A program made the position numbers and the translations under genes. From Micromonospora sp. WMMD812 (GTDB taxonomy: Bacteria; Actinomycetota; Actinomycetes; Mycobacteriales; Micromonosporaceae): a stretch of 64,000 bases of DNA. The notes beneath the pieces were generated by a model. The model worked only from the letters and a program-made list of their open reading frames with translations, had not been told where the DNA came from and did not search any database. The stretch spans positions 1,674,001-1,738,000 of the forward strand of contig NZ_CP114904.1 in assembly GCF_027497215.1 (NCBI RefSeq). Reading direction: 5' to 3'. This document shows, piece after piece, positions 57,931 through 64,000 of the stretch; the first letter of the stretch is position 1; the number at the start of each line of letters is the position of its first letter.

Positions 57931-60900
57931 TCACGCGGTCCCGGGTAGGCGGGGCCGCAGCACGGCGCTGATCCGCGCCAGCTCGGCCGGGCGGGTCATC
58001 CGCCCGTGTGTCGTGTCCACCTCGTGGATCTCGATCCCACCGCTCACGTACGGCTGCCAGACGCGCGGATCCGGCGGCGGACCGGACCACCCCTGAGTCG
58101 CGCGGAAGAACAGCAGATCCCCGTCGAAGACCGGCGGACAGTACGCGCGGGCCGCCGCCGACGCGGCCGGCAGGATGCGGGCGACCGCTTCGACGTGCGC
58201 CTCGCTGAGGTCCGCGACGCCGGCGGCACGCAGCAGCGCCGTGGCTGCCGCAGTGTCGAGCGGTGCGCCCGCCGGCGGTTCTACGCCGAAGTACTCGCGT
58301 AGCACCAGGCGCAGGATCTCGGGCCGGTCCAGCGGCGGGGTTTCCGGCAGCGTCTCCGGTGGGTAGGAGTCGAGCATGACGAGCAGGCCGGGTTTCTCGC
58401 CCTCGGCCTGGAGGCGGGCCGCGGCCGCGTGTGCCAGCTGGCCGCCGAGCGACCATCCGAGTAGCGAGTACGGTCCCGGCGTGCCCATTGCCCGGATTCG
58501 GCGGGCGTACTCGGCGACCATTTCGTCGGCGCTGTCCGCGACCCGCGCCGGATCGGTCAGCCCGCGCGCCTGCAGCCCGAAGACCGGCTGGTCCGCTGGC
58601 AGCTGTCGCAGCAGGCCGGTGTAGCACCAGCTGAACCCGCCGGCCGGGTGGAAGCAGAACAACGGCGGACGGCCGGAAACGTCCCGCAGCGGCAGGAGCA
58701 CGTCGAGCGGGTCGCGGCCGGCGTCGCCCAGGCGGGCGGCGAGCCCGGCCGGGGTCGGCGCCTCGAACAGGCTGCGCAGCGTCAGCTCGGTGCCCAGCGC
58801 AGACCGGATCCGCGCGATTAGTCTGGTGGCCAGGAGCGAGTGGCCGCCCAGGCCGAAGAAGTCGTCGGCCGGTCCCACCGCCGGCAGGCCCAGCACCTCC
58901 GCGAACAGCTCGCAGAGGACCTGCTCGCGCGGTCCGGCCGGCGCGGACACCGCGGTCGTCCCCGGGCCCGGGTCCGGCAGCCCGCGACGGTCGACCTTGC
59001 CGTTCGGCATGCGGGGCAGCCGGTCGAGCACGGCCAGCACGCTCGGCACCAGCGCGGGCGGCAACAGCGTGGCGACGTACCGGCGAAGATCGGTCGGGTC
59101 CGGCACCGCGCCGGTGGCCGGCGTCACGTAGCCGACCAGCAACGGATCACCGCCGGGCGGCCGCCGGACCGCGACGGCGGCGGCCGCGACCGCCGGATGG
59201 CGGGTCAGCGCGGCCTCGACCTCGGACGGTTCGATGCGCACGCCCCGTACTTTGAGCTGGCCGTCCGACCGTCCGAGGTGGACGAGCTTCCCGTCGTGCT
59301 GATAGGCGACCCGGTCGCCGGTCCTGAACATCCGGGCTCCCGGCGGGCCGAACGGGTCCGCGACGAACCGTTCCGCGGTCGCGCCCGGCCGCCGCACGTA
59401 GCCGCGCCCGACCCCCGCACCGCCGTAGTAGAGGTCCCCGGTCACCCCGGCGCGGACCGGGCGCAGCGCGCCATCCAGCACGTACGCGCGGTTGTTCCAC
59501 AGCGGCGTACCGATGGATCGGTCGTGCGCGTCGCAGAATGCGAACAGGCTCTCGCTGCTCACCTCCGTGCACCCGCAGAAGTTGACCAGGCGGGCGTCCG
59601 GGCTCTCCACCGCCAGCCGGGCGGGCAGCTCGGCCGGCATCGGCTCGCCGCTGCTGAGCACCAGGCGCAGCGACGACAGCCGGCCGGGCGGGCCGGCGGA
59701 TGCTTCGTCGAGCAGGGCCAGCAGCAGGCTGGGTACGGCGGTGAGTACCCGGACCTCGTGCCGGGCGACGAGATCGGCCAGCGCGGTCATGTCGACGGCG
59801 GTGGCGGCGTCGGCCATCACCACCCGGCCGCCGTGCACCAGGGTCTGAAGGATTTCGACCGTACCGTCGATGAAGCTGATCGAGCTCTTGGCGAGGAGCG
59901 CCTCGTTGCCGGTGAACGGCTGCAGCTCGGCGAACCAGGCGAGCCGGTTGAGCAGCCCGGCCCGCGTGCCGCCCACGCCCTTCGGCGCGCCGGTCGACCC
60001 GGAGGTGAAGATGATCGACGCGATGGAGGCCGGATTGTCGGCGGGCGCGGGTGCCCGGCCGGCGACCGGAACGTCCGCGAGGTGCAGTGCCGGCGTGCCA
60101 TCGGGCGGCTCGCCGTCGGTCAGCACCAGGGCCGGACGGGCCTCGTCGATCATGTAGCGGAGCCGTTCGGCCGGATACTGCGGGTCCAGCGGCAGGTACG
60201 CCGCACCGGACCGGACGATCGCGAGCAGCGCCACCACCAGGGCCGCCGACCGCGACACGTGCAGGCCGACCGCACGCTCCGGTCCGGCACCGCGCCGCGC
60301 CAGCTCGGCCGCCAGCGCCGCCGACCGCCGGTCCAGCTCGTCGTAGGTGAGCCGCTGGTCGCCGTCGATCACGGCCACGTCCGTGCCGAAGCGGCGGAGG
60401 GCCTGCTCCAGATAGCCGGCCAGACTGGTCTGCGGCACCGGGTGCGCGGTGTCGTTGCGCTCCTCCAGCAGCCGGCGGCCCTGCCCGCCGAACGGGTCGA
60501 CGTTGCCCAGGCGCCGGTCCGGCTCCACTGTCATCGTGGTGAGCACGGAGACCACCGCGGCGAGCACGTCCCCGACGGGCTGTCCCGGCGCGTGGTCGAG
60601 CCGCAGCCGCAGCCGGTCGCCGGGCACGACCGCGAGCATCAGCGGATAGTGCGTCGCGTCCGTGCCGTGCACGCCGGTCAGCCGCAGGCCGCCCGCCTCG
60701 GCGCCGAGGTCGCCGGACGGGTAGTTCTCGAAGACGACGACCGTGTCGAAAAGCTCGCCGACGCTGGCCGCGGCCTGGATCTCGGCCAGCGACAGGAACT
60801 CGTGCGGCTCCAGGTCGAGGCGCTGGCCGCGCAGCCGCGCCGGCACCTCGTTCAGCGCGGTCCGCGGAGACAGGCGAACCCGGACCGGCACCGTGTTGAT

Positions 60901-61770
60901 GAGCAGCCCTGGCAGCTCGTCGATGCCGGCGATCTCGGCCGGGCGTCCCGCGGTGACCACGCCGAAGACCACGTCGTCCCGGCCGGTGAGCGCGCCGAGT
61001 ACGACCGCCCAGGCGCTCTGCACCACGTCGCTGAGCGTTACGCCGAGCAATCGAGCCAGCCGTACCAGCGCGTCCGTGTGTTCCGCGCCGAGCAGCGTGC
61101 CGGTCTGCCGGGGAGTCGCCGGTGGCGTGCCCCCGGGGGCCACCAGCGTCGGCTCGTCGACGCCGGAAAGCGCCGCGCGCCAGGCCTTAGCCGCGGCCTC
61201 GGTGTCCCGGCCGGCGAGCCAGGCGAGGTAGGCCCGGTACGGCACCGGCGGCGGGAGCCCCGCCGGGTCACCGCCCGCGGCGTAGAGCGTCAGCAACTCG
61301 CGTACCAGAATCGGCACCGACCAGCCGTCCATCAGGATGTGGTGACTGGTGATCGCCAACCGGTGCCGGGCAGGGCCGGTGCGGGCCAGCAGCAGGCGGA
61401 TCAGCGGCGGCTCCGCCGGGGCGAACCGCCGGGTCCGGTCCGCGTCCAGCTCCCGTGTCATGGCCGCGTCCGGGTCCTCGCTGGTGCCGGTCAGGTCCGT
61501 CTCCCGCCACGGCGTGACCACGCCGCGCGAAAGGATCTGCACCGGACGGTCGAGTCCCTCGTGGACGAACGCCGCGCCGAGATGCGGGTGCCGGGTCAGC
61601 ACCGCGTCCCAGGCGCGGCGCAGCACCGCGCGGTCCAGGTCGCCGGATAGGTCGAGGACGAGCTGCGTGACGTAGACGTCCGGGCCGTCCCGGTGATGGA
61701 GGTGGTGGAAGAAGAGTCCCTCCTGCAACGGAGAGAGCGGAAGGACGTCGATTATCCCGGACGTGCTCAC
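57931..61770 (-). CDS. Non-ribosomal peptide synthetase, C-A-T-TE (termination module)
   Basis: A GTG at 61770 is chosen: GGAGG lies 8 bp upstream and GTGA overlaps the previous NRPS stop; an ATG at 61785 has no good ribosome binding site. The 1279 residues contain C (about 1-430; SHHILMDGW at 142-150), A (about 450-935; [11 protein letters not shown] 588-598, FIDGTVE 633-639, NFCGCTE 730-736, [16 protein letters not shown]), T ([14 protein letters not shown]; phosphopantetheine Ser978) and TE (GWSLGGQ, Ser1107; DSYPPE; final His in DTTHGRM). It adds the last residue and releases the peptide. The A domain lacks the Asp that normally binds the alpha-amino group at its first specificity position. 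Confidence 0.93.
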   Translation of the reverse strand: MSTSGIIDVLPLSPLQEGLFFHHLHHRDGPDVYVTQLVLDLSGDLDRAVLRRAWDAVLTRHPHLGAAFVHEGLDRPVQILSRGVVTPWRETDLTGTSEDPDAAMTRELDADRTRRFAPAEPPLIRLLLARTGPARHRLAITSHHILMDGWSVPILVRELLTLYAAGGDPAGLPPPVPYRAYLAWLAGRDTEAAAKAWRAALSGVDEPTLVAPGGTPPATPRQTGTLLGAEHTDALVRLARLLGVTLSDVVQSAWAVVLGALTGRDDVVFGVVTAGRPAEIAGIDELPGLLINTVPVRVRLSPRTALNEVPARLRGQRLDLEPHEFLSLAEIQAAASVGELFDTVVVFENYPSGDLGAEAGGLRLTGVHGTDATHYPLMLAVVPGDRLRLRLDHAPGQPVGDVLAAVVSVLTTMTVEPDRRLGNVDPFGGQGRRLLEERNDTAHPVPQTSLAGYLEQALRRFGTDVAVIDGDQRLTYDELDRRSAALAAELARRGAGPERAVGLHVSRSAALVVALLAIVRSGAAYLPLDPQYPAERLRYMIDEARPALVLTDGEPPDGTPALHLADVPVAGRAPAPADNPASIASIIFTSGSTGAPKGVGGTRAGLLNRLAWFAELQPFTGNEALLAKSSISFIDGTVEILQTLVHGGRVVMADAATAVDMTALADLVARHEVRVLTAVPSLLLALLDEASAGPPGRLSSLRLVLSSGEPMPAELPARLAVESPDARLVNFCGCTEVSSESLFAFCDAHDRSIGTPLWNNRAYVLDGALRPVRAGVTGDLYYGGAGVGRGYVRRPGATAERFVADPFGPPGARMFRTGDRVAYQHDGKLVHLGRSDGQLKVRGVRIEPSEVEAALTRHPAVAAAAVAVRRPPGGDPLLVGYVTPATGAVPDPTDLRRYVATLLPPALVPSVLAVLDRLPRMPNGKVDRRGLPDPGPGTTAVSAPAGPREQVLCELFAEVLGLPAVGPADDFFGLGGHSLLATRLIARIRSALGTELTLRSLFEAPTPAGLAARLGDAGRDPLDVLLPLRDVSGRPPLFCFHPAGGFSWCYTGLLRQLPADQPVFGLQARGLTDPARVADSADEMVAEYARRIRAMGTPGPYSLLGWSLGGQLAHAAAARLQAEGEKPGLLVMLDSYPPETLPETPPLDRPEILRLVLREYFGVEPPAGAPLDTAAATALLRAAGVADLSEAHVEAVARILPAASAAARAYCPPVFDGDLLFFRATQGWSGPPPDPRVWQPYVSGGIEIHEVDTTHGRMTRPAELARISAVLRPRLPGTA

Positions 61771-64000
61771 CGCGGCGACCTCCATATCGACTCAAGGTGA
61801 TCGATCTGCGCCTGGTCGAGCCCGGCGAGGTGCAGATCGGACGGCGTGAACCCGCCGTCGTCCGCGCCCAGCTCCGCCAGGCTCCGGACCCGGTCCTGCC
61901 ACGCGCCGGCCAACGACCGGACCGCGTCCTCGGTCAGCAGCGCGGCCGGCCACGTCCAGGTCGCCCGCAGGACTCGGCCGCCCGGCCGGTCCTCGGCCAC
62001 CACGTTCAGCGCGAGCGTGTGCACGACCGGCAACTCCGGGTCGGCCGCGCCGCCGAGCGCGTCGAGCGCCCAGTCCACGGGCTCACCGATCCGGAAGACC
62101 CCCAGGTAGTTGACCGCGATCAGGGGTGCGGGCAGCGCGGCGAGCCGGGCGGACGTGCCGGCGTTGAGGTAGCGGAGCAGCCCGAAGCCGAGACCATCGC
62201 CGGGCGTGGCCCGCACCTGCTCCTTGATCCGCTTGACAGCGTCGGCGGGGTCCCGCCCGGCCCCGGCGTCCAGCCGCACCGGGTACGTGATGGTGAACCA
62301 GCCCACGGTCCGGCTGACGTCGGTGCCAGCGATCGTGCCGCGCCCGTGGTTCTCCAGCTCCACGACCAGGCCCGCGTCCGCCGCGGCGCCGAACGTCCCG
62401 CGGCTCCGGACGGCCAGCGCCAGCGCGGTCAGCACCAGGTCCTCCGTACCGCAGCGGAAGGCGTCGGGAACCGCGCCGAGCAGCGGTTCTGCGACGTCCG
62501 GGCCCAGCTCGACGGTAAGGTGCCGCAGCGTGCCGGTCGTGTCCCGGTCCGGCACCGGCGTCAACTCCGGTGGCAGCGCCGCCCCGCCGAGCACGCCTGC
62601 CCAGTACGGCAGCTCGGCCACCCGCTCCGGGCGCTGTGCCTCCTCGGACAGCACGTGAGCCCACCGGCGGAACGACGTGGCCACCGGAGGCACAGCGTCC
62701 GCGGAACCGGCGAGATCCTCCAGGAGGATCCGCCAGGAGACGCCGTCAATCGCGAGGTGGTGGACGGCCAGGAAGAGCCGGCCGGGCTCGTCCGGGCCCG
62801 CGTCGAACCAGACCGCAACCGTGGTCCGGCCCTCGTCCGGATCCATCCCGCTGACGACACGGTCGGTCTCCTCGGCGATCACCTCGGCCCGCCGCGCGTC
62901 CGGCAGCCCGTGCACGTCGACCCGCTCCACCGCGATCGGCGCCGCGCCGACCGGCCGTGCCTCCAGCGTCCAGTCCTGGCGGCGGAGACGCAGCACGTCG
63001 TGCCGGTCGGTGAGAGCGCGCAGCATCCGGTCGAGACGTTCCTGCCCGGTGCCGGCCGGCACCCTGATCAGCGCGGACTGGTGGAAGCGCGTAGTCGGGC
63101 CGCCCAGCTCGCGCAGCCAGTGCATGACCGGGGTGAGCGGCATCGGCCCAGTGCCGTCGTCCGGGGCCACGGACGCGAGTGCGGGCGCGGGCGCGGCGAC
63201 GGCCGCGAGCCCAGCCACGGTGCGGTGCCGGAACACGTCGCCGGGCGCGAGCACGAGCCCGGCCCGGCGGGCACGGCCGCTGAGCCGGATCGCGCCGACG
63301 CTGTCGCCGCCGAGCGCGAAGAAGTCGTCGTCGATGCCGAGCCTCGGCACGCCGAGCAGCTCGGCGAACGCCTCGTGCAGCGCGGTCTCGGCGGGCGTGC
63401 GCGGCGCCCGCCCGGGACCGGCCGGAGCGAACTCCGGCGACGGCAGCGCGGACCGGTCGAGCTTGCCGTTCGGAGATGAGGGCAACTCGTCGAGGAACAT
63501 GATCAGGTCCGGGACCATGTGGCCGGGCAGCGACCGCGCGGCGAACGCGCGCAGCTCCGCCGGGTCCGGACGGCCGTCCACGGGCACGACGTACCCCACG
63601 ATGTGCTGGGCGGTGCCGCGGTGGACAGTCACGGCGGCCTGTCCGACCCCGGGATGCTCCTGCAGTACGCCCTCGATCTCAGCCGGCTCGATGCGGTAAC
63701 CGCGCACCTTGACCTGCTCGTCGGCCCGTCCGACGAACTCGAGCTGCCCGTCGGCCCGCAGCCGGACCAGGTCCCCGGTCCGGTACATCCGGGAGCCGGG
63801 TGGGCCGGACGGGTCGGCGACGAAGCGCTCCGCGGTGGCGCGCGGCTGGTGGCGGTACCCGCGCGCCACGCCGGGCCCGGCCAGGTACAGCTCGGCCGTC
63901 ACGCCGACCGGCACCGGACACAGCCGCTCGTCGAGCAGCCGCAGCCGGACCCCGCGCAGCGGCGTGCCGATCGGTGCGCCACCGTCGGGGGTTAGCGGAC
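61767..64000 (-). CDS. Non-ribosomal peptide synthetase, 5'-truncated: partial A-T-E with docking tail
   Basis: The frame is open to the right edge; the gene begins outside the window. About 744 residues are visible: the end of an A domain (GAPIGTPLRGVRLRLLDE, MYRTGDLVRL, GRADEQVKVRGYRIEPAEIE, NGKLDRSALP) and a T domain with FFALGGDSVGAIRL, whose GGDS form is typical before epimerisation domains. A complete E domain follows (HHLAIDGVSWRILLEDL; VGWFTITYPV; NYLGVF). The last 25 residues (FTPSDLHLAGLDQAQIDHLESIW) resemble a donor communication-mediating (COM) domain. The residue added here is thus epimerised to D before transfer to the next NRPS. Confidence 0.93.
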   Translation of the reverse strand, partial: PLTPDGGAPIGTPLRGVRLRLLDERLCPVPVGVTAELYLAGPGVARGYRHQPRATAERFVADPSGPPGSRMYRTGDLVRLRADGQLEFVGRADEQVKVRGYRIEPAEIEGVLQEHPGVGQAAVTVHRGTAQHIVGYVVPVDGRPDPAELRAFAARSLPGHMVPDLIMFLDELPSSPNGKLDRSALPSPEFAPAGPGRAPRTPAETALHEAFAELLGVPRLGIDDDFFALGGDSVGAIRLSGRARRAGLVLAPGDVFRHRTVAGLAAVAAPAPALASVAPDDGTGPMPLTPVMHWLRELGGPTTRFHQSALIRVPAGTGQERLDRMLRALTDRHDVLRLRRQDWTLEARPVGAAPIAVERVDVHGLPDARRAEVIAEETDRVVSGMDPDEGRTTVAVWFDAGPDEPGRLFLAVHHLAIDGVSWRILLEDLAGSADAVPPVATSFRRWAHVLSEEAQRPERVAELPYWAGVLGGAALPPELTPVPDRDTTGTLRHLTVELGPDVAEPLLGAVPDAFRCGTEDLVLTALALAVRSRGTFGAAADAGLVVELENHGRGTIAGTDVSRTVGWFTITYPVRLDAGAGRDPADAVKRIKEQVRATPGDGLGFGLLRYLNAGTSARLAALPAPLIAVNYLGVFRIGEPVDWALDALGGAADPELPVVHTLALNVVAEDRPGGRVLRATWTWPAALLTEDAVRSLAGAWQDRVRSLAELGADDGGFTPSDLHLAGLDQAQIDHLESIWRSPR

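Noticed and set aside
58840..61650. Long open frame on the + strand opposite the NRPS gene (936 codons)
   Set aside because: It is the antisense shadow of a GC-rich coding gene; composition is Arg/Gly/Gln/His-rich with no motif, while the minus strand shows full C-A-T-TE motifs.
61783..61785. ATG as start of the C-A-T-TE NRPS
   Set aside because: No good ribosome binding site; the GTG at 61770 has GGAGG 8 bp upstream and follows the GTGA overlap pattern of the cluster.
61797..63479. Open + strand frame opposite the second NRPS
   Set aside because: Antisense shadow; the minus strand carries clear A, T and E motifs.
1..64000. tRNA, rRNA, CRISPR arrays, prophage integrase
   Set aside because: Looked for characteristic tRNA arms, regularly spaced direct repeats and recombinase motifs while reading; none was found.

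Overview
The window is high-GC DNA with strongly GC-biased third codon positions, GTG and TTG starts, GGAGG ribosome binding sites, Tat signal peptides and MbtH-type NRPS genes. This suggests a filamentous actinomycete, probably Micromonosporaceae (inference from style and gene content). I saw no tRNA, rRNA, CRISPR array or complete insertion sequence.

Region 1 (about 1-31000) looks like a large carbohydrate catabolic locus. It holds a clan GH-D glycoside hydrolase (cut by the left edge), a tandem metallo-beta-lactamase-fold protein, a class II aldolase with a PfkB kinase, a complete sugar ABC importer, and two Gfo/Idh/MocA oxidoreductases. It also holds a 2-hydroxyacid dehydrogenase, a nucleotide-sugar-type epimerase, two DHDPS/NAL-type aldolases, a DegT/DnrJ-type aminotransferase, two amidohydrolases and three paralogous Tat-exported beta-propeller proteins. 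Several promoter regions carry variants of one imperfect palindrome with halves close to GACCGTAAT. An unusual regulator (16392-17612) sits divergently beside one copy and is the natural candidate for binding it. The substrate is unknown; an amino- or acyl-substituted sugar or cyclitol is my inference. Interspersed are a decayed stretch (3431-4361), a truncated DHFR-like gene, an alpha/beta-hydrolase lacking its catalytic Ser and His, and two divergent citrate synthases around a short palindrome.

Region 2 (31000-38000) contains a membrane protein, an ABA4-like protein and a NarL-type two-component system in one tight operon, then an AraC regulator divergent from a phytanoyl-CoA dioxygenase-like enzyme, and a secreted ScyD/ScyE-like protein.

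Region 3 (38000-49600) is accessory. A P-loop ATPase lacking its N-terminus, its small helical partner and a DUF4190 protein are followed by unrecognised genes. These end in a cassette of two overlapping genes (40877-44591) divergent from an HTH/HEAT-repeat-like protein (44784-46457), with a near-perfect palindrome between them. A deleted second copy of the ATPase/partner/DUF4190 trio lies at 46502-46692, so the cassette is bracketed by homologous sequence. A zinc D-Ala-D-Ala carboxypeptidase, a methyltransferase and a small kinase-like protein follow.

Region 4 (49642-53470) is a four-gene OpuC-type glycine betaine/choline importer operon closed by a 21-bp-stem hairpin. A second, near-identical 42-bp hairpin element occurs at 47550 and 53592.

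Region 5 (53781-64000) is one end of a non-ribosomal peptide cluster: a Cds1-like PLP enzyme, a small HTH protein, a LuxR-type regulator, a cytochrome P450, MbtH, a C-A-T-TE NRPS and the A-T-E end of an upstream NRPS that runs off the right edge.
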